64,000 nucleotides of DNA from an uncultured Collinsella sp. (GCA_900541725.1 UQLB01000002.1:1-64000), one strand, 5' to 3'; counted from the stretch's first letter, positions 26,293-35,857 are shown. Program-made: numbers and translations. The notes: generated by a model from the letters alone, not told the origin.

Positions 26293-29200
26293 GTGTATCT
26301 CAAGTCCCTCACGCTCAAAGGGTTCAAGTCGTTTGCCGACCGCGCCCATATGACGTTTGAGCCGGGCCTGACCGTCATCGTCGGTCCCAACGGCTCGGGA
26401 AAATCGAACATCTCCGACTCCATCCTGTGGGTCCTGGGCGAGCAGAGCGCCAAGCAGTTGCGCGGCCAGGCCATGGAGGATGTCATCTTCTCGGGCTCGT
26501 CAGCGCGCAAGCCGGTGGGTGTCGCCGAGGTCACGCTTGTGCTCGATAACTCGGACCATATGCTGCCCGTCGATTTTGACGAGGTCGCCATCACCCGTCG
26601 TATGTATCGCTCGGGCGAAAGCGAGTACCTCATCAACTCGAGCCCGTGCCGCCTGATGGACATTCAGGACATCTTGCACGATTCGGGCCTGGGCAAGGAT
26701 ACGCATTCCATCATCAGCCAGGGCAAGCTCGACGCCATTTTGCAGAGCCGCCCCGAGGAGCGCCGCGCCCTCATCGAGGAGGCCGCCGGCATCTCCAAGC
26801 ACAAGCGCCGCAAGGAGCGTGCGCTCAAAAAGATTAAGTCGATGGACGAGCACCTGACGCGTGCCCGCGACATCAATAAGGAAATCGCCCGTCAGCTGCG
26901 ACCGCTGGAGCGTCAGGTCGATCGTGCGCGCAAGTACAAAGAGCTGTCCTCGCGCGCGAACGAGCTTACGCAGATGCTGGCCGTCGATGAGCTGCGTTCG
27001 CTGCAGTCGCAGTGGAACGACCTGGAGAGCCGCTCCAAGGAGGGCGCGGCCGAGCTTGAGCTTGCGCAGTACCGCTTGGGCGAAAAGGAGCGCGAGCTCG
27101 AGAAGCTCCAGGTCATGCTCGAGGAAAAGGGCCTGTTTGTGGGCGACCTGGGCGAGCAACGCCGCCATATGCAAGATGTGGTCGGCCGCATTAACTCCGA
27201 CATGCGCCTGCTCGAAGAAAAGGGCCACAACATGGTGTCGCGCCTGTCTGACATGCGCGGTCAGATTTCGAGCTCCGAGCATCAGCGTCGTCGCGTGGTC
27301 GAGGAGCTTGAGGACGCGCGTGCGCAGCTTGAGGAAGTGACCGGTGCGCATATGCAGGCCCAGGAGGACGTTGACGCCGCTGGTCCTGCCGCCGCCGAGC
27401 TCCACGAGCGGCGCGTGGCGCTCGACAATCAGATTTCGAAGCTTACGCGCGAACAACGCGATGTGCAGCGCGTAGCCGATAACGCCGCGCTCGAGCTCGC
27501 CAAGGTGAAGGATTCCTTGAGCAATGCCGAGGTCGAGGACAACATGTATGCCTCGCGCCTGGAGCAGATCGATGAACAGCTCGAGGAGGTCACGGCCTCG
27601 CTCGAGAGCCGTCGCGACCGCGCCGAGGAGCTTGAAGGCGCTCTTGAGGAAGCGCGCCAGGCCCAGGCCGATGCGCGTGAGGCCACCGAGACGGCACGCG
27701 CGGCCCTGAAGGACCTGCGTAATCGTGAGAGTGAGGCACGCAACAAGTTATCCGAGGTGCGCTCGGAGCTTGCCAGCCAAAAGAAACTCGATGCCCGCAT
27801 GGCCGACAGCTCGCCGCTCGTGAGCCGTCTGGTGGGTGCGCTGGGCGACGATGTCTTGGGTCGTCTGGGCGACGTGCTGGAGGCCCCGCGCGAGCTTGAG
27901 GGCCTGGTTGAGCAATTGCTCGCCGGCGATATCGATGCGCTGCTGTTTGATGACGCCGCCACGCTTGAGCGTGCCGGTCGTGCGGCTCTGGACCAAAAGA
28001 AGGCCTCGGGCGAGGCACTGCTGGTGGCGCGCGGCGTGAGCGGCTCTACCGCCGCTGAGGGCGCCTCCGGTACCCGTCTGGTTGATCGTCTGTCCGTGCG
28101 CGCAGGCTACGGTCCCGTCGTCGAGGCGCTGCTCGGCGGCTATTACGTCGTTGACGATCTTGCTGCCGCGCTGTCGGCGCCGGTCGTTGACGGCGTGACT
28201 TACGTGACCCCCGATGGCGCCCGCGTCGCCTGCGGCGGCCTGGTGCGCGTGGGGCTTGATGCCGGCGAGGCTTTGGGTGCCTTGGAGCGCAAGCGCCGCA
28301 TCCGTGAGCTCGAGGGCCTGGAACCCGATCTGGCTGCCATCTTTGAGCATGCTTCGGACCAAGTCGTCGAGGCCAACGTTGCCGTCGAGGAGGCCCGTGC
28401 CGCCGAGGGCGATGCCGCCGGTGAGATCGCCCGTCTTGAGGGCGAGCGCCGCTCGCTGCTCTCCGAGATCGGCCGCTTGGAGCAAAGCGCCAACAATGCC
28501 GAGGTCGAGCGCGTGCGCATCTCCAAGCGCCGCGAGCAGGCTGCCGAGGCCGTTCGTGCCGCGCGCCCGCGCGTTGACGAGCTCACCCGTTCGCGTGACG
28601 AGGCGCGTGCACAGGCAAGCGACCTGGGTCTCCAGATTGCCGAGGCCAACGATGAGCTCGATCGCGTTCGCCGTGACGATTCCGAGGCCGCCGGTAAGCT
28701 CGCCGATGCCAAGGTGCGCCTGGCCCAGACGAGCGAGCGCCTGCGTTCGCTGAAGGGCCGCGTGCCCGACCTTGAGCATCGTCTTGAGGGCATCGACCGT
28801 CGTATCCGCGGAACACGCCAGGCTTCGCGCTCGCTCGAGCTGCTGCGCCTGCGCGTCGACCCCATGCACGAACGCTATTCTGCCCTGTTGGAACGCGCGT
28901 CGGATTGGGCAGCGCGCCTGCGTGACCAGGCCTCTCTGGAGGAGGCGGACTCCGCTTCGCTCAAGAAGACCATCGAGGATGCCAAGGCAGAGGTTACCCG
29001 CGCTAAGGAGCGAGTCGATACCGCCTCCGCCGCGCAAAACGAGTTCAAGGTCGCGCGTGGCAAGCTCGAGGTGCAGGTCGAGGCTGCCATCAAGGCCATT
29101 ACCGCCGATGGCACGACGGTGCTCGAGGAAGCGCTCATGCTTCCGGTGCCCACGGACCGCGATGCCGCCGAGCGCGAACTCAACCAGCTTGTGCGCCAGA

Positions 29201-29829
29201 TCAACAACCTTGGTCCCGTTAACCAAGTTGCCATGGAGGAGTACGAGCAGCTCAAGCGCCGCGCCGACTACATCGAGGAGCAGCTGGCCGATCTGGAGAG
29301 CGCGCGCAAGGCGCTCACCAAGATCACGGTGGCCATTGATCGCAAGATGCGGAAGGCCTTCCTGGTGACGTTTGAGAAGGTCGATGCGAACTTCCGCGAG
29401 ATCTTCGCTATGCTCTTCCCGGGCGGCCAGGCTCATCTGGAGATGACCGATCCCGAGCATCCTGCCGAGACGGGTATCGAGGTCGTGGCGCAGCCGCGCG
29501 GCAAGCGCATCACCAAGATGATGCTCATGTCGGGCGGCGAGAAGAGTCTGACGGCGCTCGCCCTGCTTTTTGCCGTGTACCGCACACGTACGGTTCCGTT
29601 CTATGTGCTGGACGAGGTCGAGGCGGCGCTTGATGACGCTAACCTGTCCAAGCTCATCGGAGCCCTCGATGTGCTGCGTTCCGATACGCAGCTCTTGGTT
29701 ATCTCGCATCAGCGCCGTACTATGGAGGACGCTGACGTCCTCTATGGCGTCTCGATGCAAGCCGACGGCGTCAGTCGCGTCGTCTCGCAAAAACTCGATC
29801 GCGAAACCGGAAAGGTCGTGAATGCATAA
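26293..29829 (+). CDS. smc: Chromosome segregation protein SMC
   Basis: Condensin ATPase. 1178 residues: N-terminal head with Walker A GPNGSGKSN (from residue 31), two long coiled coils (about 170-500 and 680-1010) flanking a hinge (SPLVSRLVGALGDDVLGRLG to about 670), and a C-terminal head with the signature LMSGGEKSLTALALLFAVY and Walker B FYVLDEVEAALDDAN. GTG start at 26293. The stop overlaps the ftsY ATG. Partners ScpA/ScpB are not in the window. Confidence 0.97.
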   Translation: MYLKSLTLKGFKSFADRAHMTFEPGLTVIVGPNGSGKSNISDSILWVLGEQSAKQLRGQAMEDVIFSGSSARKPVGVAEVTLVLDNSDHMLPVDFDEVAITRRMYRSGESEYLINSSPCRLMDIQDILHDSGLGKDTHSIISQGKLDAILQSRPEERRALIEEAAGISKHKRRKERALKKIKSMDEHLTRARDINKEIARQLRPLERQVDRARKYKELSSRANELTQMLAVDELRSLQSQWNDLESRSKEGAAELELAQYRLGEKERELEKLQVMLEEKGLFVGDLGEQRRHMQDVVGRINSDMRLLEEKGHNMVSRLSDMRGQISSSEHQRRRVVEELEDARAQLEEVTGAHMQAQEDVDAAGPAAAELHERRVALDNQISKLTREQRDVQRVADNAALELAKVKDSLSNAEVEDNMYASRLEQIDEQLEEVTASLESRRDRAEELEGALEEARQAQADAREATETARAALKDLRNRESEARNKLSEVRSELASQKKLDARMADSSPLVSRLVGALGDDVLGRLGDVLEAPRELEGLVEQLLAGDIDALLFDDAATLERAGRAALDQKKASGEALLVARGVSGSTAAEGASGTRLVDRLSVRAGYGPVVEALLGGYYVVDDLAAALSAPVVDGVTYVTPDGARVACGGLVRVGLDAGEALGALERKRRIRELEGLEPDLAAIFEHASDQVVEANVAVEEARAAEGDAAGEIARLEGERRSLLSEIGRLEQSANNAEVERVRISKRREQAAEAVRAARPRVDELTRSRDEARAQASDLGLQIAEANDELDRVRRDDSEAAGKLADAKVRLAQTSERLRSLKGRVPDLEHRLEGIDRRIRGTRQASRSLELLRLRVDPMHERYSALLERASDWAARLRDQASLEEADSASLKKTIEDAKAEVTRAKERVDTASAAQNEFKVARGKLEVQVEAAIKAITADGTTVLEEALMLPVPTDRDAAERELNQLVRQINNLGPVNQVAMEEYEQLKRRADYIEEQLADLESARKALTKITVAIDRKMRKAFLVTFEKVDANFREIFAMLFPGGQAHLEMTDPEHPAETGIEVVAQPRGKRITKMMLMSGGEKSLTALALLFAVYRTRTVPFYVLDEVEAALDDANLSKLIGALDVLRSDTQLLVISHQRRTMEDADVLYGVSMQADGVSRVVSQKLDRETGKVVNA

Positions 29830-30746
29830 TGGGATTCTTCGATGCTCTCTCGCGCGGACTTGAGCGCAGCCGCGAGGCCCTCAACGAGGTCTTCTACTTT
29901 GGCGGTGAGGTCGACGAGGATTTTTGGGAGGACCTGGAGGACACCCTCGTAATGGGTGACATGGGCGCCGAGGTCGCTATCAAGGTCTCCGATGACCTGC
30001 GCGATGCCGCGGCCAAGAAGAACCTCAAGACCGCTCCGCAGCTTCGCCGCGCCCTGGCCGAGCAGCTTGAGCAGCACTTTGTGCCCATCGAGCGAGATCC
30101 GTTCTCCGATACGCCGAGCTGCGTGCTGTTTGTGGGCATCAACGGTGCCGGCAAGACCACTACGGTCGGCAAGATCGCGAGCGCCATGGCTGCCCGCGGC
30201 AAGAACGTGGTGATCGGTTCGGCCGACACCTTCCGCGCCGCCGCCATCGAGCAGCTTGATGTGTGGGGCCAGCGCGCTGGCGTCCCCGTCATCAAGCGCG
30301 ACCGCGGCTCCGACCCGGCAAGTGTTTGCTACGACGTGCTCGACGAGGCCGACAAGCGCGGCAGCGACCTGGTGCTTATCGATACCGCCGGCCGTCTACA
30401 CACGAGCCCTGAGCTCATGCGCGAGCTTGCCAAGGTGGTCAATGTGACCCGTAAGCGCGCCGCCAATATGGCCGCCGGTCCCATGCCGGTTTCGGTCGTG
30501 CTTGTGATCGACGCCGCGACGGGCCAAAACGGTCTGAACCAGGCGCTCGAGTTTAACGAGGCGCTGGGCCTGGACGGTATTATCATGACTAAGCTCGACG
30601 GCACGGCTAAGGGCGGCATCGCCATGGCCGTGGCCGAGAAGCTCAAGCTCCCGATCCTGCGCATCGGCGTGGGCGAGCAGGTCGATGACCTGCAGGAGTT
30701 CAATGCCAAAGATTTCTGCCGCGCCCTGGTGGGCGAGTCCAATTAA
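29829..30746 (+). CDS. ftsY: Signal recognition particle receptor FtsY
   Basis: SRP receptor GTPase at the membrane. 305 residues: short four-helix N domain, then G domain with GINGAGKTTTVGKIA, DTFRAAAIEQL, DTAGRLHT and TKLDGTAKGG. The acidic A domain seen in E. coli is absent, as in many Gram-positives, so membrane attachment relies on the N-terminal amphipathic helix (MGFFDALSRGLERSREAL). Confidence 0.96.
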   Translation: MGFFDALSRGLERSREALNEVFYFGGEVDEDFWEDLEDTLVMGDMGAEVAIKVSDDLRDAAAKKNLKTAPQLRRALAEQLEQHFVPIERDPFSDTPSCVLFVGINGAGKTTTVGKIASAMAARGKNVVIGSADTFRAAAIEQLDVWGQRAGVPVIKRDRGSDPASVCYDVLDEADKRGSDLVLIDTAGRLHTSPELMRELAKVVNVTRKRAANMAAGPMPVSVVLVIDAATGQNGLNQALEFNEALGLDGIIMTKLDGTAKGGIAMAVAEKLKLPILRIGVGEQVDDLQEFNAKDFCRALVGESN

Positions 30747-30756
30747 GGAGTGACTA

Positions 30757-32232
30757 GTGTTTGATTCCCTGAGCGATCGCCTCAACGACACATTTGACCG
30801 CCTGCGCGGCAAGGGCAAGCTGACCGAGGCCGATATTACTTCGGCCATGCGCGATATTCGCATGGCGCTGCTCGAGGCCGACGTTAACTTTAAGGTTGTC
30901 AAGGAGTTCGTCGCCAAGACTAAGGAGCGCTGCATGACCGCAGAGGTCATGGAGTCGCTCTCTCCGGCGCAAAACGTCGTCAAGATCGTGCTCGACGAGC
31001 TTACCGAGATGCTCGGCTCCACCGAGAGCAAGCTCGTCTTTAGCAACCGTATTCCCAATGTCATCATGCTCGTGGGCCTGCAGGGCTCCGGTAAGACCAC
31101 GGCTGCCGTAAAGCTGGCCTACCTGCTCAAGAAGCAGGGTCGCTCGCCGTTGCTCGCCGCGTGCGACGTCTACCGTCCCGCTGCTGCCGACCAGCTGGCC
31201 ACGCTCGGTGGCGAGATCGGCGTACCGGTCTTCCGCGGCGACGGTGCGCACCCGGTCGATATCGCCAAGGGCGCCATCCAGGAGGCCGTCGACCACCTGC
31301 GCGACGTGGTCATCGTCGATACCGCCGGACGTCTTCAGATCGATGAGCAGATGATGCAGGAGGCCGTGGACATCAAGAAGGCCGTCAAGCCCGATCAGGT
31401 GCTGATGGTCGTCGATGCCATGACCGGCCAGGATATCGTCAACGTCGTCTCGACCTTCGCCGAGCGCACCGACTTTGACGGCGTGATCATCTCCAAGCTC
31501 GATGGCGACGCTCGTGGCGGCGGCGCGCTTTCCGTGCGCCAGGTGACCGGCAAGCCCATCAAGTTCGTGAGCATGGGCGAGAAACCCGATTCGCTTGAGC
31601 CGTTCTACCCCGATCGTATGGCCAAGCGCATTCTGGGTATGGGCGACGTTGTCGGAATTATCGAGAAGGCCCAGGAGGCCGCCGATGCCGAGCAGCTCGA
31701 GGCCGCCGAGCGCATGCTGCGCGAGGGCTTCACCATGAATGACATGCTCGACCAGATGAAGGCCGTCAAGAAGATGGGCGGCATGAAGGGCATCCTGGGC
31801 ATGCTCCCCGGCGGCCAGCGTGCGCTCAACCAGATGGGCGGCAACCTGGACGAGGGCATCTTCGACAAGAACGAGGCCATCATCATGTCGATGACCAAGG
31901 AGGAGCGTCTGCGTCCTTCCATCATTAACGGCCAGCGCCGTGCCCGCATTGCCAAGGGCGCCGGCGTGACTCCCACCGAGGTCAATAGCCTTATGAAGCA
32001 GTGGGGCGAGATGAACAAGATGATGGGCCGCATGCGCACGATGGCCAATCAGGCTCAGGCCGGCGGCAAGAAGGGCAAAAAGGGCAAGAAGGGCAAGAAG
32101 ATGCGCATGCCCAATATCCCTGGCCTGGACGCTATGGGTCTGGGCGGCATGGGCGGCCTGGGTACGGGCGGCCCCAAGTCCGATATGGACCTGCTGCGCC
32201 AGATGGAAGCGCAGATGCGCAATAAGAAATAA
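30757..32232 (+). CDS. ffh: Signal recognition particle protein Ffh
   Basis: Binds signal sequences and 4.5S RNA. 491 residues: N domain, G domain (GLQGSGKTTAAVKLA, DVYRPAAADQL, DTAGRLQID, SKLDGDARGG), and a Met-rich M domain with a Lys/Gly-rich run followed by a Gly/Met-rich tail (GLGGMGGLGTGG). GTG start at 30757 after AAGGAG. ftsY and ffh adjacent, as in many Gram-positives, but the intervening ylxM gene is missing. Confidence 0.97.
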   Translation: MFDSLSDRLNDTFDRLRGKGKLTEADITSAMRDIRMALLEADVNFKVVKEFVAKTKERCMTAEVMESLSPAQNVVKIVLDELTEMLGSTESKLVFSNRIPNVIMLVGLQGSGKTTAAVKLAYLLKKQGRSPLLAACDVYRPAAADQLATLGGEIGVPVFRGDGAHPVDIAKGAIQEAVDHLRDVVIVDTAGRLQIDEQMMQEAVDIKKAVKPDQVLMVVDAMTGQDIVNVVSTFAERTDFDGVIISKLDGDARGGGALSVRQVTGKPIKFVSMGEKPDSLEPFYPDRMAKRILGMGDVVGIIEKAQEAADAEQLEAAERMLREGFTMNDMLDQMKAVKKMGGMKGILGMLPGGQRALNQMGGNLDEGIFDKNEAIIMSMTKEERLRPSIINGQRRARIAKGAGVTPTEVNSLMKQWGEMNKMMGRMRTMANQAQAGGKKGKKGKKGKKMRMPNIPGLDAMGLGGMGGLGTGGPKSDMDLLRQMEAQMRNKK

Positions 32233-32253
32233 CGACTGGTTGAGTCGTGTATG

Positions 32254-32291
32254 GCGAAGGCCGCCTGGATCGTATTCCAGGCGGCCTTCGC
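32254..32291 (+). terminator. Strong hairpin after ffh
   Basis: Perfect 16-bp stem GCGAAGGCCGCCTGGA / TCCAGGCGGCCTTCGC with a 6-nt loop. There is no T-run on either strand, so it may act as a 3'-end stabiliser or Rho-assisted terminator between the convergent ffh and DUF134-NifX genes. Confidence 0.6.
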
Positions 32292-32348
32292 CGTTCGTTC
32301 GCAGGTTGTCGCACGCGCGGAAGCGTGTTGACGTTGAGATGCTTGCCG

Positions 32349-33113
32349 TTAGTGGCAGCCACAGCCCTCGTGGCCCTCGTGCTCGTGATGGTCGTGGCAG
32401 CTGCAGGACTCGCCGTGTTCGTGGGCGTGGCCGTGGTCATGGCCGTGGCAGCCGCATGTGGCCTCGCCGTTCTGTGCGAGCGTGCCGGCAATAAGGGCTT
32501 CGACGCAAGCGTCGCAGCTGCCCTGGGCACCTGCGTATACCGTGATGCCGGCTTGGGCAAGCGCGTTGATGGCGCCACCGCCGATGCCGCCGCAGATGAG
32601 CGTGTCCACACCGCCGTTGGCGAGCAGGCCCGCCAGGGCGCCGTGGCCGGTGCCGCCGGTGCCCACGACCTGCTCGTTGAGCACCTTGCCGTCCTGAATG
32701 TCGTAGATCTTGAACTGCTCGCTGCGGCCAAAGTGCATAAAGATGTTGCCGTTGTCGTACGTCGTTGCCACCCTCATGGTGCCGACCTCCTTTGCTGGCC
32801 ATGCGGCCGTCGTCGAGGCGATGGGGGAGTACGCGATATTGCCGCCCTCGATGACGAGCGCTCGTCCGTTGACCAGCGCATCGGCCACCTTGCGATGCGC
32901 GCGGCTGCAAATGGCCGCCACCGTTGCACGGGCGATGCCCATCTGCTGGGCGACCGCCTCTTGGTTGAGACCTTCCAGGTCGCACAGGCGCAGCACCTCA
33001 AGCTCGTCGACGGTCATGTCGATGGCATCACCGCTGGCCAGGCCATCGGGGGTGAAGCCGCGGTATTCGGGGATGATCCCGACGCGGCGCAGTTTTTCGC
33101 GTCTTCCTGCCAT
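32349..33113 (-). CDS. DUF134 HTH fused to NifX/NifB-type domain with Cys/His-rich tail
   Basis: 254 residues. The N-terminal third is a DUF134 helix-turn-helix (MTVDELEVLRLCDLEGLNQE, then VAQQMGIARATVAAICSRA). Next comes a dinitrogenase iron-molybdenum cofactor biosynthesis domain (GTMRVATTYDNGNIFMHFGR; CGGIGGGAINALAQAGI). It ends in a tail of about 40 residues made mostly of His, Cys, Glu and Gly (HGHDHGHAHEHGESCSCHDH). No nitrogenase genes are nearby. I infer a metal or Fe-S-responsive regulator. ATG at 33113 after AAGGAG; a GTG at 33119 overlaps the ribosome binding site. Confidence 0.85.
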   Translation of the reverse strand: MAGRREKLRRVGIIPEYRGFTPDGLASGDAIDMTVDELEVLRLCDLEGLNQEAVAQQMGIARATVAAICSRAHRKVADALVNGRALVIEGGNIAYSPIASTTAAWPAKEVGTMRVATTYDNGNIFMHFGRSEQFKIYDIQDGKVLNEQVVGTGGTGHGALAGLLANGGVDTLICGGIGGGAINALAQAGITVYAGAQGSCDACVEALIAGTLAQNGEATCGCHGHDHGHAHEHGESCSCHDHHEHEGHEGCGCH

Positions 33114-33127
33114 GCACACTCCTTATC

Positions 33128-33192
33128 TGACATATGTCAACAATAGGATAACGCGTTAGTCGTTGGGCGCAAGGCATTTCTGGCATATATCA
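33128..33192 (-). promoter_or_regulatory. Promoter and paired dyad operators of the DUF134-NifX gene
   Basis: On the minus strand, TTGCGC (33167-33172), 16 bp, TATCCT (33145-33150). The predicted start falls in a perfect 12-bp palindrome TGACATATGTCA (33128-33139). A related imperfect dyad, TTCTGGCATATATCAGAA (33178-33195), lies 53 bp away, upstream of the -35. Shared pattern YTGAY-ATAT-RYCAG. Autoregulation is an inference. Confidence 0.5.
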
Positions 33193-33260
33193 GAAAAAGG
33201 CTAAGATGCCTCGTTGCCGCTTGCGGAGCCGCGCTGCCGTGCATTGCGTGTGCCGGACTA

Positions 33261-33297
33261 AGTGTCCAATTCGACACTTGCGCGCCTGGGCTACAAT
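33261..33297 (+). promoter_or_regulatory. thyA promoter with overlapping dyad
   Basis: TTCGAC (33270-33275), 16 bp, TACAAT (33292-33297). A symmetrical dyad AGTGTC-N6-GACACT (33261-33278) covers the -35, as an operator would. Confidence 0.5.
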
Positions 33298-33331
33298 AAA
33301 TCTCGCTTATAGGCGACTGACAGGAGGGTCA

Positions 33332-34180
33332 ATGAGCAAAGCTGATCAGCAGTTTGTAACCATGTGCCGCGATATCTTGGATCATGGCACCACCACCGAG
33401 GGCCAAAAGGTCCGTCCGGTGTGGGAGGACGGCACCCCTGCCTATACCATTAAAAACTTTGGTGTCACGGCGCGCTATGATCTGCGCGAGGAGTTCCCCG
33501 CGCTCACCCTGCGTCGTACGGCGCTTAAGTCTGCCATGGACGAGATTCTGTGGATCTATCAAAAGAAGTCCAATAACGTGCATGATCTCAACAGCCATAT
33601 CTGGGATGAGTGGGCCGATGAGACCGGTTCCATCGGTAAAGCCTACGGCTATCAGATTGGTCAGAAGAGCCATTACGCCGAGGGCGACTTCGACCAGATG
33701 GACCGTGTGCTGTACGACCTTAAGCACACGCCGTATAGTCGCCGCATTATGACCAATACGTACGTGTTTAGCGATCTGTCCGAGATGCACCTTTATCCGT
33801 GCGCCTATAGCGTGACCTATAACGTGACGCAGCGTCCTCAGGACGACAAGCCGACGCTCAACATGATTCTCAACCAGCGCAGCCAGGACATTTTGGCCGC
33901 GAACAACTGGAACGTGTGCCAGTACGCCATTTTGCTGATGATGGTCGCGCAGTCGGTCGATATGATTCCCGGTGAGCTGTTGCACGTGATCGCCGACGCC
34001 CATGTCTATGATCGTCATGTCGATATCGTCCGCGAGCTTATCGAGCGTCCGCAGTTTGCGGCACCCAAGGTAACGCTCAACCCCGATGTGCATGACTTCT
34101 ATGCGTTTACGACCGATGACCTGATCGTCGAGGGCTATGAGCACGGCCCGCAGGTCAAGAACATTCCCATTGCGGTGTAG
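33332..34180 (+). CDS. thyA: Thymidylate synthase (ThyA)
   Basis: Makes dTMP from dUMP using methylene-tetrahydrofolate. 282 residues. The catalytic cysteine lies in MHLYPCAYSVTYNV, followed by the dUMP-binding QRSQDILAANNWNVCQYA; the usual enterobacterial wording is PPCH and LGLPFNIA. This wording resembles the Bacillus/phage phi3T-like branch from memory. The frame is open further upstream but ATG 33332 has AGGAGG. folA follows, together forming the dTMP-folate cycle. Confidence 0.94.
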   Translation: MSKADQQFVTMCRDILDHGTTTEGQKVRPVWEDGTPAYTIKNFGVTARYDLREEFPALTLRRTALKSAMDEILWIYQKKSNNVHDLNSHIWDEWADETGSIGKAYGYQIGQKSHYAEGDFDQMDRVLYDLKHTPYSRRIMTNTYVFSDLSEMHLYPCAYSVTYNVTQRPQDDKPTLNMILNQRSQDILAANNWNVCQYAILLMMVAQSVDMIPGELLHVIADAHVYDRHVDIVRELIERPQFAAPKVTLNPDVHDFYAFTTDDLIVEGYEHGPQVKNIPIAV

Positions 34181-34189
34181 GTGGTGCTC

Positions 34190-34708
34190 ATGACGTGTAA
34201 GCTATCTGCTATCGTCGCCGTGTGTGACGATTGGGGCATTGGGTGCGAGGGCGACATGGTGGTGTCCAATCGCGCCGATATGCGCCATTTTGTGGCCTGC
34301 ACCAAGGGCTGCCCGGTTATCATGGGACGCAAGACCCTGCTGAGTTTTCCCGGCGGGCGTCCGCTCAAGAACCGCCGCAATATCGTGCTCACCCGCGACG
34401 AGAGCTTTGCCCCCGAGGGCGTCGACGTGGTGCATAGTATCGACGAGGCGCTCGCCGCGGTTGCCGATGAGCCCGTTGCCTGGGTGATCGGTGGCGGCGA
34501 TGTCTATCGGCATTTTTTGCCGTATTGCGTCGAGGCCGAGGTCACGCATAACCACTGCGTCCATGTCGTGGATACGTACTTTCCCGATTTGGAAGCCGAT
34601 CCTGCGTGGGAGATTGCGCAGAGTAGCGGGGTCGCGACGATTGCCGCCGGTGAGGGTGACGAGGGCGTCGATTATGAGTTCGTGACGTATCGTCGCATCG
34701 AGGCGTAA
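34190..34708 (+). CDS. folA: Dihydrofolate reductase
   Basis: Regenerates tetrahydrofolate after ThyA. 172 residues with LSAIVAVCDDWGIGCEGDMV, the NADPH-binding VIMGRKTLLSFPGGRPLKNR and WVIGGGDVYRHFLPYC. The ATG at 34190 is chosen over a GTG at 34181; the ribosome binding site is weak for both, suggesting coupling to thyA. A partial hairpin (34752-34776) lies downstream. Confidence 0.94.
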   Translation: MTCKLSAIVAVCDDWGIGCEGDMVVSNRADMRHFVACTKGCPVIMGRKTLLSFPGGRPLKNRRNIVLTRDESFAPEGVDVVHSIDEALAAVADEPVAWVIGGGDVYRHFLPYCVEAEVTHNHCVHVVDTYFPDLEADPAWEIAQSSGVATIAAGEGDEGVDYEFVTYRRIEA

Positions 34709-34776
34709 ATCGTCTGGCGTGAACGGTATCATCGGGTTGATTGAATGCATGGGGCGGCGCTTAGCGTCGCCTCGTT

Positions 34777-34785
34777 TGGTATAGA
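34777..34785 (+). promoter_or_regulatory. Candidate extended -10 for the SpoU methyltransferase gene
   Basis: TGG-TATAGA (TATAGA at 34780-34785) about 33 bp before the chosen start codon; no clear -35. Confidence 0.35.
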
Positions 34786-34817
34786 TGTGCTGTAAAGAAG
34801 GGTGCGGGCTGGCTGCT

Positions 34818-35732
34818 ATGACTGATGCCGTTGAGGTTCTGCGAATTGATTCGCTCGAGGACGAGCGGCTCGATGCCTACGTGCGACTGACCGAGCGTGA
34901 GCTTCGCTGCGTGCTGGAGCCGCAGAAGGGCATTTTTATCGCTGAGAGTGCCAAGGTCATCGAGCGTGCGGTTCGCGCCGGATATGAGCCGGTGAGCTTT
35001 CTTCTGGGCGAGCGCTGGCTCGACCAGATGATGCCGCTGTTTGACCAGCTTGTCGTGCGCGAGGGAGCGGGTCCGGTTCCCGTGTTCGTGGCCTCCATGG
35101 AGCTCATGGAGCAGTTGACGGGCTTTAACGTGACGCGCGGCGCGCTGGCGGCGTTCCGTCGCCCGCGTCAGATTCCGGTTGATGAGTTCTTGGGCGGCGT
35201 TGTCGAGGCGGCGGGGGGTCGTCCGGTGCGCGTGTGCGTGCTTGAGGGTATTGTCGATCACACCAATGTTGGCGCGATTTTCCGCTCGGCTGCCGCATTG
35301 AACGTTGACGGTATTTTGGTCAGCCCGACGTGCTGCGATCCACTGTATCGTCGCTCGGCCCGCGTGAGCATGGGCACCGTGTTTCAGGTGCCGTGGACGC
35401 GCATTGGCAGCGAGGCTCGTGTGTGGCCGCATGATGGTCTGAGCGCGTTGCACGATGCCGGTTTTTCGTGTGCCGCTATGGCGTTGACGGACGACTCTGT
35501 TTCGCTTGATGATCCTGTACTGCGGAAGATTGATCGCTTGGCGATTTTTATGGGCACCGAGGGTGCCGGCTTGGGCGCCAAGACCATTGCCGGCTGTGAC
35601 CACGCGGTGCGCATTCCGATGGCGCACGGGGTCGATTCGCTCAACGTGGCCGCGGCGAGCGCCGTCGCCTTTTGGCAGCTGTGCCCGCACGTGAGCAATG
35701 AGTATCACTACCAGCCGGGTTTGTATCACTAG
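34818..35732 (+). CDS. SpoU/TrmH-family RNA 2'-O-methyltransferase
   Basis: 304 residues. N-terminal substrate-binding part (QKGIFIAESAKVIERAVRAGYEP) and a C-terminal SPOUT domain with motif 1 (VDHTNVGAIFRSAAALNVDGI), motif 2 (FMGTEGAGLGAKTIAGCD) and motif 3 (RIPMAHGVDSLNVAAASAVAFW). The family methylates ribose in rRNA or tRNA; which nucleotide cannot be told. Start at ATG 34818 is uncertain, since the frame runs upstream to 34785. Confidence 0.88.
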   Translation: MTDAVEVLRIDSLEDERLDAYVRLTERELRCVLEPQKGIFIAESAKVIERAVRAGYEPVSFLLGERWLDQMMPLFDQLVVREGAGPVPVFVASMELMEQLTGFNVTRGALAAFRRPRQIPVDEFLGGVVEAAGGRPVRVCVLEGIVDHTNVGAIFRSAAALNVDGILVSPTCCDPLYRRSARVSMGTVFQVPWTRIGSEARVWPHDGLSALHDAGFSCAAMALTDDSVSLDDPVLRKIDRLAIFMGTEGAGLGAKTIAGCDHAVRIPMAHGVDSLNVAAASAVAFWQLCPHVSNEYHYQPGLYH

Positions 35733-35857
35733 GCAGATATTTTGCACTGGGCTCTGATTCGGGGTGTTTCGGTCGACGCCGGTCGGTGCTAAGCTGGTAT
35801 TTGCTTTGGTCTTAAATTGCCGTTTTGTTGTTTAACATACGTTGGCGGGGAGGGCGT

